Origin: a virus
Direction: 5' to 3' (one strand)
Length of the DNA: 31,094 bases
IMG/VR virus record: IMGVR_UViG_3300036818_000053
Span: 1 to 31,094 of that record
The notes below the pieces were generated by a model, which did not search any database, was not told the origin of the DNA, and saw only the letters and a program-made list of their open reading frames with translations. Position 1 is the first letter of the stretch, and the number at the start of each line of letters is the position of its first letter. The position numbers were made by a program, and so were the translations under genes. This document shows, one piece after another, positions 12,535 to 20,548 of this stretch.

Positions 12535-13908
12535 ATGACGTTGCAAAATTTGCCAACTTCCATTCAAGCTGCGATCCAGCAAGGCTTTCTGGAGCGTGAG
12601 TTTCGTGACCCCTTGCAAGCCAATTATGCTTATCGTTCGGTAGCTACGCGTGAGCCATTCATGGCAAACATTGGCGAGACTCTGACCAAGACCCGTGGTG
12701 CGTTGCTGCCGGCGGTAGTGACGCCTGTTGCTACGGCGGCCAATACCGATCTCAACAACGGTTTGACGGCGCAAAGCTGGAACATTGAGCAGTACATCAT
12801 GACGCTGAACCAGTATTCAGCCACGATGGATTTGAACATGGCGTTCGAGCGTTTTGCTATCGCGTCAGTATATCTCCAGAATGCCCGCAAGCTCGCGGAG
12901 CAGGCGGCTCGTTCGGTCGAGACCTTGGCGCAGCAGGCGCTGTATAACACGCAGCTTGGTGCCAATACTCGTGTCACCACGACCCTTGGGTCTGCTGGCA
13001 CGACGGTCCATGTGGATGACGTACGTGGCTTTCAGAATGCGTGGACCTCGGCGAACATCCCGGTTGTGGTGTCTTCATCCAACCAGCTTTCTGTGACCTT
13101 CACACAATCTGGTGCTTATTCGTCCGGTGCGAATAGCAGCAACGCGGTTGGTGGCACGTATCTGTTGAACAGTGTGACTGTCGATGGTTCCAATACGAGC
13201 ACCGCTCCTGGTGGTATCAGTGGCAGTCTCGTGTTCAGCACCAACGTGCTGGTTGCTGATGCCACGGCAGGCAACGCGGTCGTAACTTCGGTTGCTCCGG
13301 TCATTCAGCGTCCGTTCCAGCGTGCGACGACTGCCCAGCTTGGTGCAGGCGATGTGTTGACCACGCAGATGGTCCTACAAGCTAAGCAGACCCTGGTTGC
13401 CAATGCGGTGCCACCGTTTATGAATGGCATGTATCGCATGGTTTGCGATCCGTTCATGACCCTGCCGCTGTTCCAGGACACTGCGTTCCAGCGCTTCCAG
13501 ATGGGCCACATCGAGGACGCTGAGTATCGTCGTGGTAAGATTGCCGAGATTCTCGGTGTCGAGATCATTGAATCGACGATCACCCCAATCCAGGCTTCGC
13601 TCGGTGGTGGCAAGATTCATCGTGGCGTGTTGATGGGCGAAGGTGTGCTGGTTGAGTCCGATTGGACTGACATTGGCTACGCCAACCTGCGTAACACGCT
13701 GGACGACGAGGAGATGCTCGTTGCCGATGGCATCGCGCACGTCACTCGTCCGCCACTCGATCGCCTCGGTCAGGTCATCACGCAGTCTTGGACTTATGTC
13801 GGTGGCTTCGTATCGCCTACAGATTTGGGCACCACTACAAGTTCGGTTCCCACGGCCAACAACTCGGCATGGAAACGGGCGATTGTGATCGAGGCAGTAG
13901 CAGCTTAA
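12535..13908 (+). CDS. major capsid protein
   Basis: The 457-residue protein begins MTLQNLPTSIQAAIQQGFLE. It lies after portal and scaffold, has strong flanking expression signals and shows HK97-like features: a long helical N-terminal part, a spine-helix-like segment (FERFAIASVYLQNARKLAEQ), and a C-terminal P/A-domain region (YRMVCDPFMTLPLFQ; HRGVLMGEGVLVES). Residues about 150-265 are Ser/Thr/Gly/Val-rich and probably form an inserted beta-domain on the capsid surface. About four hundred copies or more would form the head. A perfect hairpin ends its transcript. The fold assignment is inference. Confidence 0.85.
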   Translation: MTLQNLPTSIQAAIQQGFLEREFRDPLQANYAYRSVATREPFMANIGETLTKTRGALLPAVVTPVATAANTDLNNGLTAQSWNIEQYIMTLNQYSATMDLNMAFERFAIASVYLQNARKLAEQAARSVETLAQQALYNTQLGANTRVTTTLGSAGTTVHVDDVRGFQNAWTSANIPVVVSSSNQLSVTFTQSGAYSSGANSSNAVGGTYLLNSVTVDGSNTSTAPGGISGSLVFSTNVLVADATAGNAVVTSVAPVIQRPFQRATTAQLGAGDVLTTQMVLQAKQTLVANAVPPFMNGMYRMVCDPFMTLPLFQDTAFQRFQMGHIEDAEYRRGKIAEILGVEIIESTITPIQASLGGGKIHRGVLMGEGVLVESDWTDIGYANLRNTLDDEEMLVADGIAHVTRPPLDRLGQVITQSWTYVGGFVSPTDLGTTTSSVPTANNSAWKRAIVIEAVAA

Positions 13909-13932
13909 CGATATAAAACTACCATACGTTTT

Positions 13933-13961
13933 TTGACAAACAGTCGAGTTACAACAATAAT
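13933..13961 (+). promoter_or_regulatory. possible sigma70 promoter TTGACA-N17-AATAAT
   Basis: A perfect -35 and a 5/6 -10 at 17-bp spacing lie between the capsid stop and the oxygenase gene, but the -10 overlaps the left arm of the terminator hairpin. It might give early expression of the oxygenase. Confidence 0.35.
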
Positions 13962-13986
13962 CGGCGCCTTCGTGCGCCGATTATTG
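13955..13986 (+). terminator. perfect 13-bp hairpin after the capsid gene
   Basis: CAATAATCGGCGC and its exact complement are separated by CTTCGT. The A/T-rich outer stem suggests function in both directions. A TAAATA box follows 4 bp later. Confidence 0.75.
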
Positions 13987-13990
13987 TATG

Positions 13991-13996
13991 TAAATA
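13991..13996 (+). promoter_or_regulatory. T4-like late promoter box, leaderless type
   Basis: TAAATA lies exactly 5 nt before the oxygenase ATG at 14002, with no Shine-Dalgarno site. The preceding hairpin isolates it from the capsid transcript. Confidence 0.65.
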
Positions 13997-14001
13997 CATC
14001 C

Positions 14002-14550
14002 ATGCAATACGTATGGTGGCGTGACTTCCTCGATACATCGATGATTGAGCAAGTCCGCGAGGTAGCGACGATCAATCAGCACAAGTTCGTTCCGACCTCG
14101 GTCAGCACCAATGTCGCCAACTACCGGCGATCGACGGTGTTATGGCACTACCACTTCGTGCCGCTATACGAGGCGTTTGTTGCTAGATTGAGGAGTTATC
14201 TTCCGTTGGTGACGACGACATTGGGCATGAGTTTCGACATCGGCAACATCGAAGTGCAGATGACTTCATCGTCCCATTCTGACTATTTCAAATCTCATAA
14301 CGACAATGGCACGCCAGACACGGCGTCGAGAAGATTGACCTTTGTCTATTACTTCCAGATGCTCGATACCAAAGGCTTCACCGGCGGTGAATTGACTCTG
14401 GATACCTCTCCACCGATAATGATCCAACCAAATAACAATAGCATCGTCTGGTTTCCCAGTCATCTGATGCATGAGGTGCATCCAGTGACGTCGGATGGCA
14501 GCTTCATGGACAGCAGGACCACATTGAACGGGTGGATCAGGACGACATAG
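14002..14550 (+). CDS. 2-oxoglutarate/Fe(II) oxygenase, prolyl-4-hydroxylase-like
   Basis: The 182-residue protein carries the iron facial triad and cosubstrate residues of the prolyl-4-hydroxylase/PKHD type: H99-x-D101 in SHNDNG, H157 in HEVHPV and R172 in the SRTTLNGW segment, with FTGGELTL between them. Such enzymes use O2 and 2-oxoglutarate to hydroxylate Pro or other residues, or nucleobases. I use the ATG at 14002; the upstream part of the open frame would run through the terminator hairpin. It lies between the capsid gene and a collagen-like fibre with many Gly-Pro-Thr triplets, so a virion protein is a plausible substrate. That is inference; many T4-like phages carry related genes of unknown substrate. 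Confidence 0.88.
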   Translation: MQYVWWRDFLDTSMIEQVREVATINQHKFVPTSVSTNVANYRRSTVLWHYHFVPLYEAFVARLRSYLPLVTTTLGMSFDIGNIEVQMTSSSHSDYFKSHNDNGTPDTASRRLTFVYYFQMLDTKGFTGGELTLDTSPPIMIQPNNNSIVWFPSHLMHEVHPVTSDGSFMDSRTTLNGWIRTT

Positions 14551-14601
14551 AGGAGCCTATCGGCACGCGGCCGAGCAATTCCACGGAATGTTTGCGCGCA
14601 G

Positions 14602-14607
14602 TAAATA
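14602..14607 (+). promoter_or_regulatory. T4-like late promoter box for the collagen-like fibre
   Basis: TAAATA lies 27 nt before the GTG start at 14635; AAGGA is present in the leader. Confidence 0.5.
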
Positions 14608-14634
14608 ACCTAGAAGTTCTTAAGGAATCATTAC

Positions 14635-16767
14635 GTGGATCGGCAGATTAACTGGCCCGGCGCATTGCCACTCGTGGACGACTTGCTCCACACAAATCAG
14701 GAAACACTTGTTGCGATTGGCTATCTTATTCGCGCGGCATTTGGTCCTTGCACGACGGTTGATGGGTTGGCATGCACGCCGACCAATCCCCCATCGCTCA
14801 ACGTGACGGTTTCGGACGGTAGCATTATCGTCTTGGATGATCTTGAAGAGACTGCCTACGGTATTCTCCCGCAAGATGTCCAGCACAGCATCATGAAGAT
14901 GGGCATCAACCGAGGGCCGACCAACTTCCCGATCGCGCCGCCGACCACATCGGGCTATCAGATCGTCTATCTCATCCAGGCCAAGTTTGGTGAACACGAT
15001 ATCGATCCCGTTGTTCTACCGTATTACAATGCGGCGAATCCGGTGATTCCATTGTCTGGTCCGGCTGGGTCGGGTGTCTCGCAGGCGACGATGCGATCGA
15101 ATGTCGTCGATCTCGAATTAAAGGCTGGCACCGCTGCGCCGGTAAGCACGGCATTGGCTCCGGCCGCTGATGCAGGTTGGTCGGCCCTCTACACGATCAC
15201 GGTCAATGCGGGCGCGACGTCGATCGTCGCTGACAACATCGCCAAAGTCGTGGGCGCTCCCTTCTTGGAAAACAAACTGTTTTGGTCAGCCACGAATGGA
15301 TGCGGTGCACCCAACTTCGGTGGAGGCGGTGAAGTTGGCGCAACTGGTCCTGCTGGCGCCGTAGGACCAGCGGGTCCCGCTGGTCCGACTGGTCCAGCCG
15401 GTTCTACCTCCGGTATCACAGGCCCCACCGGTCCGGTCGGCCCTGGGGGCGGGGCTACTGGTCCGACCGGCCCGACTGGTCCGACCGGTCCCGCAGGCAC
15501 ATCCATTACCGGTCCGACTGGAGCACAGGGTATCCCTGGGACCGCCGCTGGTGGTTTCTTGCGAGCGACCAAGTGCATTGCGCCGCCGTATCAGGTGCAA
15601 GTGGGTGACAATGGTTATGACATCATCAATACGAGCAACTCGGCGAGTGGCAGCTATACGTTGCCGGCGGCCAGTCTGATCAATGATGGGTATACGGTCG
15701 AGTTCTTCAATGACAGCACGTCGTTCAGTGTGAAGGTTGTGACGGCTGATAGCAAGCCGATCGTCGTTGATCCAAGTTTCGGCAACACGGGTAGCACCAG
15801 TTTCGCATTGCTCCCGAAGGAATGGCTAGGGCTGATTTGGAGTAGCTGTGCGAGCGCATGGATTGCGGTGGATGCTGCACCTCGCTTGCCGCGTGGCGTG
15901 GTTTCCGTCAAGAACGGTCTCAATCTGTATGTCAATGGTTCTGGTGGCTCAGATTCGAACAACGGTTTCACCTCGGCGTTGCCATTCGCGACGATCGGCA
16001 AGGCGCTGACGTTCTTGCAGGAGTCCAACTACGTTGGATCGGCATATGAGGGGGTGACGATTAACATTGCCAATGGCACGTATAACGTCAGCAACGGCTA
16101 TGACATTGATCTAAGTTCGTTGGATTGCAAGGTCAACTTCCTGGGTAATGTTTCGTCGCCGTCATCGGTGACATTGACTGGGCAGGGTGTCTTCAGAGCG
16201 CGGCACAATTCGTATATCACTGTGGCTGGCATGACGTTGATTGCGAACAGTACATACGGCTTTCAGTTATATTCCCACAACGGTTACATCAATCCAGCGC
16301 AGATGATTGGTGTATGTGTTGGTGCATTTACTGGGGCAAAGGTTGATGTTCTGAATGGTGTTGTGTTCAGTGCATCGGGGGTGCCGCCGACCTCATCGTG
16401 GGCTAATGCGCAAATCTGGGCGAGTGACAATGGTGTCGTGACTTTGATCAACGATTATACGATTGCTGGCGGGGCGTGTTTCCACGCAGCGGCTGACAAT
16501 GGTGGATCGATCGCGTGTGGTCAGATCACTGTGAATACGGATGCTAATCCTACCTTTACCAGTGCATTCCACCATGCATGGAACGGCACGATCAACATAG
16601 CGGGCGTGACATACACCAAAACAGACCTGCCGGGCATTAGTTTGGATGTTGCAGGGACGGGTAGCGTGTGGTCGAACGGGGTGCCTACACCCGGTACTAC
16701 TTATGGCACAGGCCAGAATAGTAGTGACGGGAACTTCGTCATTGCGAGTGGTATCCAAACTAACTAA
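14635..16767 (+). CDS. collagen-like fibre or tailspike protein
   Basis: The 710-residue protein starts at a GTG with AAGGA 9 nt upstream. Residues about 1-225 form an N-terminal attachment part. Residues about 230-305 are collagen-like Gly-x-y triplets, mostly GPT, GPA and GPV, with Pro in the x position. Residues about 310-415 resemble the C-terminal domain of the collagen-like protein at 9612. Residues about 425-710 look like a right-handed beta-helix of the tailspike type ([31 protein letters not shown]). It probably trimerises and binds or degrades a surface glycan. No catalytic residues can be assigned by eye. A strong terminator follows. Confidence 0.85.
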   Translation: MDRQINWPGALPLVDDLLHTNQETLVAIGYLIRAAFGPCTTVDGLACTPTNPPSLNVTVSDGSIIVLDDLEETAYGILPQDVQHSIMKMGINRGPTNFPIAPPTTSGYQIVYLIQAKFGEHDIDPVVLPYYNAANPVIPLSGPAGSGVSQATMRSNVVDLELKAGTAAPVSTALAPAADAGWSALYTITVNAGATSIVADNIAKVVGAPFLENKLFWSATNGCGAPNFGGGGEVGATGPAGAVGPAGPAGPTGPAGSTSGITGPTGPVGPGGGATGPTGPTGPTGPAGTSITGPTGAQGIPGTAAGGFLRATKCIAPPYQVQVGDNGYDIINTSNSASGSYTLPAASLINDGYTVEFFNDSTSFSVKVVTADSKPIVVDPSFGNTGSTSFALLPKEWLGLIWSSCASAWIAVDAAPRLPRGVVSVKNGLNLYVNGSGGSDSNNGFTSALPFATIGKALTFLQESNYVGSAYEGVTINIANGTYNVSNGYDIDLSSLDCKVNFLGNVSSPSSVTLTGQGVFRARHNSYITVAGMTLIANSTYGFQLYSHNGYINPAQMIGVCVGAFTGAKVDVLNGVVFSASGVPPTSSWANAQIWASDNGVVTLINDYTIAGGACFHAAADNGGSIACGQITVNTDANPTFTSAFHHAWNGTINIAGVTYTKTDLPGISLDVAGTGSVWSNGVPTPGTTYGTGQNSSDGNFVIASGIQTN

Positions 16768-16768
16768 G

Positions 16769-16796
16769 AAAATGGGAGCCAGTGGCTCCCATTTTT
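16769..16796 (+). terminator. strong rho-independent terminator
   Basis: AAAATGGGAGCC and its exact complement, with loop AGT and a TTTTT run, lie directly after the fibre stop. Confidence 0.9.
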
Positions 16797-16828
16797 GTAT
16801 CTGACGGCTTCCAACTGATGCGTTTATG

Positions 16829-17020
16829 ATGTTCAGTTCCAGCAAGCGTCATCTTCTTCACTATGATCGCAACAATCGACGGCATTCGAGACTGCACCAG
16901 ATGTTCTTCGGTCCAGTCGGTATAAATAAAGAGGTGCAGGTTGCACAACGGCGTGGCTTGAATGTTCGCATTCGTCAATATCCAATTGAGAATGTAAATA
17001 CTCAAGCCTCGCCGGCATAG
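16829..17020 (+). CDS. possible small basic protein
   Basis: The 63-residue frame begins MFSSSKRHLLHYDRNNRRHS and ends before the sheath gene. It is Arg/His/Asn-rich; the second half (FFGPVGINKEVQVAQRRGLN) is protein-like. There is no Shine-Dalgarno site, and the sheath gene's late box lies inside its end. An opposite-strand frame over the same DNA (17005 to 16760) is no better because it runs through the terminator. The 270 bp between terminator and sheath may therefore be non-coding. Confidence 0.3.
   Translation: MFSSSKRHLLHYDRNNRRHSRLHQMFFGPVGINKEVQVAQRRGLNVRIRQYPIENVNTQASPA
16995..17000 (+). promoter_or_regulatory. T4-like late promoter box for the sheath operon
   Basis: TAAATA lies 37 nt before the sheath ATG; AAAGAGA is the ribosome site. 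A full TATAAATA at 16921-16928 is an alternative 110 nt upstream of the ATG. Confidence 0.5.
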
Positions 17021-17037
17021 TCAAGAAAGAGATCAGT

Positions 17038-18792
17038 ATGCCTATTGTGCAGTCCAATACGACCATCACAACTCAGAATCTAGTTCCTGACCTTTACGTC
17101 GTGATCGTCCCGCCATCACAGCTACTGCTGAATGGGGTGGCTTCCAACGTCGTGGGTCTGGTCGGCACCTCAAGTTGGGGGCCTGTCAATACACCGGTAT
17201 CGGTTTCATCGATGGCCAACTACTCAGAGGCGTTCGGCCAGCTTAACAATCGCAAGTACGACATGGGCACCCATGCGGGGGTGATTGCTCAGCAAGCAGG
17301 CACTGCGATGCAGTGTGTGCGGGTGACTGATGGCACTGATGCGGCAGCGACTGCGGTTGTGGGCAGCACGGACATCACGTTTACTGCGAAATATACCGGC
17401 ACGCAGGGCGACAACGTCACGGTTGTTCTACAGAACGGCGCCAAAGCCAACACGATCGCGGCAGTTGTTTCCGTTCCTGGCTATGCCACCGAGATTTTCC
17501 AGAACATCTCTGCGCCTGCTACGGTCACCTCGACCACGACGGCGTCTTCCTCCTCCTCAACCACCATCACTTGCCCGACCGCGAACATCGCAGTTGGATC
17601 GGTGATCAGTGGAACTGGTATTAGCGGTAGCCCGACTGTGGCGAGCATCACTGACAGCACGCATTTGATCGCCAGCGCCGCCCAGACCGTTAGCTCTGGC
17701 GTGGCACTGACGTTCACGCCGGCCTCTTATGCGGCTACTTGGACGGCGCTCGCGAATGCAATCAACAATGGTCAGAATGCCCTCCGTGGTGCTTCTTCTT
17801 GGATCACGGCGACTGCTGGGTCTGGTGTGACCCTGCCATCGCTGCCAGCTACCTACAATCTGGCTGGTGGTAGTGATGGGGTTGGCACCATTACAGCGAG
17901 TGTGTTGGTTGGCGATAATGCATCGCCTCCGACTGGCATGTATGCCCTTGGTGGTGTGCCGATCTCGATCCTCGATGTGTGTGATGCTGATGACAGCACG
18001 CAATGGACGACGATCGATGCGTTCGCCGTGTCCAACTCGTGTTACGCGGTGCAAGTCCTTCCGGCTGGCACATCGGTGTCGGGCGCGGTGACTGCCAAGC
18101 GCACGGCTGGGCTTGATTCGGCTTACAGCAAGTTGATGCATGGCGATTGGTTGTACTGGAACGATCCGGTTAATCAGGTTACGCGTCTAGTATCGCCGCA
18201 GGCATTTGCTGCCGGTCGTTTGAGCAATCTGACGCCGCAGAACGTCACGTTGAACAAGACGATCTACGGTGTGGCGGGATCGCAGAAGTCTGGTCTTGGC
18301 GGCGTCAATCAATCGGTCTACTCGACTGCTGATCTGGCGACCTTGATTGAGAACGGCATTGATGTGGTGACCAATCCTGGGGCTGGGGGCCTTTCGGTGT
18401 GGACATGCCGCAGCGGTCATAACTCTAGCACCAACATTACGATCCAGCTTGATTCGTATGCCACGTTGACCAACTACATCGCGAAGACTCTCGAAGCCGG
18501 CATGGGTTTCTACATTGGTCAAGAGATCACGCCGACCTTGTTCCAGAACATCACGGCGACGTTGACCCAGTTTATGCAGAACCTGACGGGTTCTGGTTTT
18601 TTGGCAAGTCCAGATGGTTCGACTCCGTATGCGGTACAATGCAATAAGGCGAACAATCCAGACAGTCTTACCAAGATCGGTGTTGTTACGGCAGCAGTGC
18701 AGGCGGAATATCCGTCGATCAACCAGACATTCATCGTCAATCTACAGGGCGGCAGCACGATCACTGTGTCTGTCCAGAACAATCAGGGATAA
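17038..18792 (+). CDS. contractile tail sheath protein
   Basis: The 584-residue protein begins MPIVQSNTTITTQNLVPDLY. The N-terminal region (VVGLVGTSSWGPVNTPVSVS, then EAFGQLNN) and the C-terminal domain (ENGIDVVTNPGAGG; LTNYIAKTLEAGMGFYIGQE) fit Mu gpL-like tail sheaths. Residues about 160-235 are a Ser/Thr-rich insertion with a GSVISGTGISGSPTVASITD signature, a surface beta-domain seen in many phage proteins. The sheath surrounds the tube and contracts to drive the spike through the envelope. It starts the tail operon; the tube gene follows 6 bp after its stop. Confidence 0.92.
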   Translation: MPIVQSNTTITTQNLVPDLYVVIVPPSQLLLNGVASNVVGLVGTSSWGPVNTPVSVSSMANYSEAFGQLNNRKYDMGTHAGVIAQQAGTAMQCVRVTDGTDAAATAVVGSTDITFTAKYTGTQGDNVTVVLQNGAKANTIAAVVSVPGYATEIFQNISAPATVTSTTTASSSSSTTITCPTANIAVGSVISGTGISGSPTVASITDSTHLIASAAQTVSSGVALTFTPASYAATWTALANAINNGQNALRGASSWITATAGSGVTLPSLPATYNLAGGSDGVGTITASVLVGDNASPPTGMYALGGVPISILDVCDADDSTQWTTIDAFAVSNSCYAVQVLPAGTSVSGAVTAKRTAGLDSAYSKLMHGDWLYWNDPVNQVTRLVSPQAFAAGRLSNLTPQNVTLNKTIYGVAGSQKSGLGGVNQSVYSTADLATLIENGIDVVTNPGAGGLSVWTCRSGHNSSTNITIQLDSYATLTNYIAKTLEAGMGFYIGQEITPTLFQNITATLTQFMQNLTGSGFLASPDGSTPYAVQCNKANNPDSLTKIGVVTAAVQAEYPSINQTFIVNLQGGSTITVSVQNNQG

Positions 18793-18798
18793 TCCAAG

Positions 18799-19278
18799 AT
18801 GGCCATTACACCTACAACTGCGGGCTACACGAATACTGGCCACGATATCCACCTGACTCTGGTCAAGTCCAATGGCGGCATCGTTACGTTCGAGAATATT
18901 ATGCAGTTCGATGCGAAGCAGGAGACCCAGGACATTACGCGTGTGCGTCTGGACAATCGTGTTCTCGTCGCGGATTTGCCGAAGCTCTGGACTGGCACGA
19001 TCACCTATGATCGTGCGACGGCTGATACCGATGGGGCGATTGCTGAAATTGAACAGAATTGGTTCGCTGGCCTGGACTATGCTCTTGGCACGATGACGAT
19101 CTCGGTCGCCAGTGCGCTAGAGAACAGCACCATTACCTTCCTGGATGTCAGCTTGAAGCAGGACGATTCTGGCACGTGGCGTGGCGATGACGCGACGACA
19201 TGCCGTCTATCGTTCCGCGCTGCACGGCGTGTCGTCAATGGCGTTGGTGCTGGAACGAATGTTCTCAACCAAGGCTAA
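18799..19278 (+). CDS. tail tube protein
   Basis: The 159-residue protein begins MAITPTTAGYTNTGHDIHLT. It lies immediately downstream of the sheath, as tube genes do in contractile-tailed phages, and has the expected beta-rich composition (FENIMQFDAKQETQDITRVR near the N-terminus; MTISVASALENSTITFLDVS). It would form the inner tube of stacked hexamers. GGGAT lies about 9 nt before the ATG. There is no separate late box, so it is expressed from the sheath promoter. Confidence 0.88.
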   Translation: MAITPTTAGYTNTGHDIHLTLVKSNGGIVTFENIMQFDAKQETQDITRVRLDNRVLVADLPKLWTGTITYDRATADTDGAIAEIEQNWFAGLDYALGTMTISVASALENSTITFLDVSLKQDDSGTWRGDDATTCRLSFRAARRVVNGVGAGTNVLNQG

Positions 19279-19291
19279 AGGATAATCTAAC

Positions 19292-19675
19292 ATGGCATCC
19301 ACCCTGCCAAAGATTGAAACTGTCGAGACTCCGACCGAGAAGATGGTTCGTGAGTCAAATCCCGTCCGCACCGTGGTCGATGACCTCGGGCGGACGATCC
19401 GCTACAAAAACCTCACCATTCTAGAGCGCGCGCGTCTTGCGCGCGTTCTCGGCGAGCATGCGTCCAATCCGATCTACTTCGGCATGCTGGCGACTTGCGC
19501 TGCCGTCATCGATATCGATGGCGATGCTGGGCCGCCAAAGACCAAGCTGTCATTCCTCGAAACTCGTCTTGAGTGGCTGAAGGATGAAGGTTGGACTGCG
19601 CTGATCCAGGATGATCGCGAGCGCAACGCCGACGAAGAAGATCAGGAAGACAAGGTACAGTCTGCAAAAAACTAA
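19292..19675 (+). CDS. tail assembly chaperone, short form (lambda gpG-like role)
   Basis: The 127-residue protein begins MASTLPKIETVETPTEKMVR. It lies between tail tube and tape measure, the standard place for tail assembly chaperones. It has a helical core (ILERARLARVLGEHASNP) and a charged tail (RERNADEEDQEDKVQSAKN). It ends at a canonical A AAA AAC slippery site, so part of the translation continues in the -1 frame to make a longer form. The chaperones coat the tape measure during tail assembly. AAAGGA precedes the ATG. Confidence 0.88.
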   Translation: MASTLPKIETVETPTEKMVRESNPVRTVVDDLGRTIRYKNLTILERARLARVLGEHASNPIYFGMLATCAAVIDIDGDAGPPKTKLSFLETRLEWLKDEGWTALIQDDRERNADEEDQEDKVQSAKN

Positions 19676-19691
19676 GCCAGCACCCTGGCTT
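19666..19691 (+). promoter_or_regulatory. -1 programmed frameshift signal
   Basis: The heptamer A AAA AAC (19666-19672), in the correct phase, is followed one base later by a perfect 7-bp hairpin (AAGCCAG-CACC-CTGGCTT, 19674-19691). The short form ends at the TAA directly after the heptamer. Confidence 0.85.
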
Positions 19692-19839
19692 TAAGCAGTG
19701 TGTTTACCTTATCTCATGCGGGGTGCCGTTCGATGTAGTGTTGAGTTTTGACGACGTGGAGCTTCACGCTTGGATCGTCGCTATGGGCGAGGCAAAAGGT
19801 CAACGCTATAACTGGTCAAATCAGCGGTTCGAACTGTAA
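19672..19839 (+). CDS. tail assembly chaperone, frameshifted extension (gpGT-like)
   Basis: After a -1 shift at 19666-19672 the ribosome enters a 55-codon frame that starts LSQHPGFKQCVYLISCGVPF and ends YNWSNQRFEL. It has no start codon of its own suitable for independent expression. It resembles the T domain of GT-type chaperones (PFDVVLSFDDVELHAWIVAM), giving a fusion of about 182 residues with the upstream 127. Its TAA stop is the first three bases of the next TAAATA box. The T domain is known to recruit the tube protein while G binds the tape measure. Confidence 0.85.
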   Translation, partial: LSQHPGFKQCVYLISCGVPFDVVLSFDDVELHAWIVAMGEAKGQRYNWSNQRFEL

Positions 19840-19842
19840 ATA
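19837..19842 (+). promoter_or_regulatory. T4-like late promoter box overlapping a stop codon, leaderless type
   Basis: TAAATA contains the stop of the frameshifted chaperone and lies exactly 5 nt before the ATG at 19848; no Shine-Dalgarno site is present. Confidence 0.65.
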
Positions 19843-19847
19843 TCCGC

Positions 19848-20270
19848 ATGGACGTTCGTCAATTCGCCCTTGTCATGAGGACGCTGCGCGCTGAGATCGA
19901 AGCGGCGGCGATTATTGGCCTGCACGAGGCGGCTGAGATCGTCAAGGATGAGGCCAAGCGATGGATCGGCGAAGAGCACGACATCTGGCCTCCATTGGCC
20001 GAATCGACGATCAACGAGAAAGAGCGGCTTGGGTTCGAGGTGCCGAAGCCATTGCTGCGGACAGGTGAGCTACGCGATTCCATCCGGGCAGCGGTCGTCG
20101 GTATGCATGCCGAGATCGGGACGGATCACAGGCTGGGGCCGATCCATGAACATGGCACCAATCATGTGCCGCCACGGCCTTTCCTTGGGCCAGCATTGCT
20201 GACCAAGACGCCGGAGGCGATTGCGGCGATCGAGGCCAATATCGCCAAGGCGATCAAAAAGATCGCTTGA
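19848..20270 (+). CDS. HK97 gp10-like tail completion/neck protein
   Basis: The 140-residue protein begins MDVRQFALVMRTLRAEIEAA. A helical start, then PLLRTGELRDSI near residue 65 and HEHGTNHVPPRPFLGPAL near residue 103, match the HK97-gp10-like/virion morphogenesis family (LxxTGxLxxSI ... HxxGxxxxPxRPFLG). These proteins act at the head-tail connector or in tail completion. Its position after the chaperones and not between capsid and sheath is unusual. The start lies 5 nt after a TAAATA box, suggesting a leaderless mRNA. Its stop codon overlaps the -35 of the moron promoter. Confidence 0.85.
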   Translation: MDVRQFALVMRTLRAEIEAAAIIGLHEAAEIVKDEAKRWIGEEHDIWPPLAESTINEKERLGFEVPKPLLRTGELRDSIRAAVVGMHAEIGTDHRLGPIHEHGTNHVPPRPFLGPALLTKTPEAIAAIEANIAKAIKKIA

Positions 20271-20294
20271 CATTCCAGTGAGATCGTGTAGCGT
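20267..20294 (+). promoter_or_regulatory. sigma70-like promoter of the moron cassette
   Basis: TTGACA, a 16-bp spacer and TAGCGT. Two direct CACAACAC repeats with a 10-bp period (20299-20306 and 20309-20316) lie at the start of the transcript, where an RHH repressor could bind. Confidence 0.6.
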
Positions 20295-20327
20295 GCATCA
20301 CAACACAGCACAACACGGAGATAAGGA

Positions 20328-20513
20328 ATGGTCCCCATCAGAGATGAAAACGTACGAGACTGGCCGACATTGACGGTTCGGGTCCCGCAGGACGTCTATG
20401 ACGCGGTGGCAAAGATTGCGGAAGAGACGAATCGGTCTCTTTCGTATGTTGGTTGGATGTTGATCCAGCAGGCTCTGCAATCTCGACATGCTCAACGATC
20501 GCTTTCCGACTGA
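20328..20513 (+). CDS. ribbon-helix-helix regulator (Arc/CopG-like)
   Basis: The 61-residue protein begins MVPIRDENVRDWPTLTVRVP. A beta strand (TLTVRVP, residues 14-20), helix A (DVYDAVAKIAEETN) and helix B (SLSYVGWMLIQQALQ) form a typical ribbon-helix-helix fold, which binds DNA as a dimer with the strand in the major groove. As the first gene of the cassette it is the likely autorepressor of the 20267 promoter, perhaps at the CACAACAC repeats. GGAG lies 8 nt upstream. Confidence 0.8.
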   Translation: MVPIRDENVRDWPTLTVRVPQDVYDAVAKIAEETNRSLSYVGWMLIQQALQSRHAQRSLSD

Positions 20514-20548
20514 CGTCCCTGAGGACTTGAACGATGAGGAGAAGAACG

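Noticed and set aside
16921-16928. Full TATAAATA match
   Set aside because: It is the best match to the T4 consensus, but lies 110 nt before the sheath ATG, and a closer box at 16995 is more consistent with the other units. Kept only as an alternative in the sheath promoter entry.
17557-18141. Minus-strand frame of 194 codons inside the sheath gene
   Set aside because: Antisense to a clear sheath gene; Arg/His/Thr-rich shadow without expression signals.
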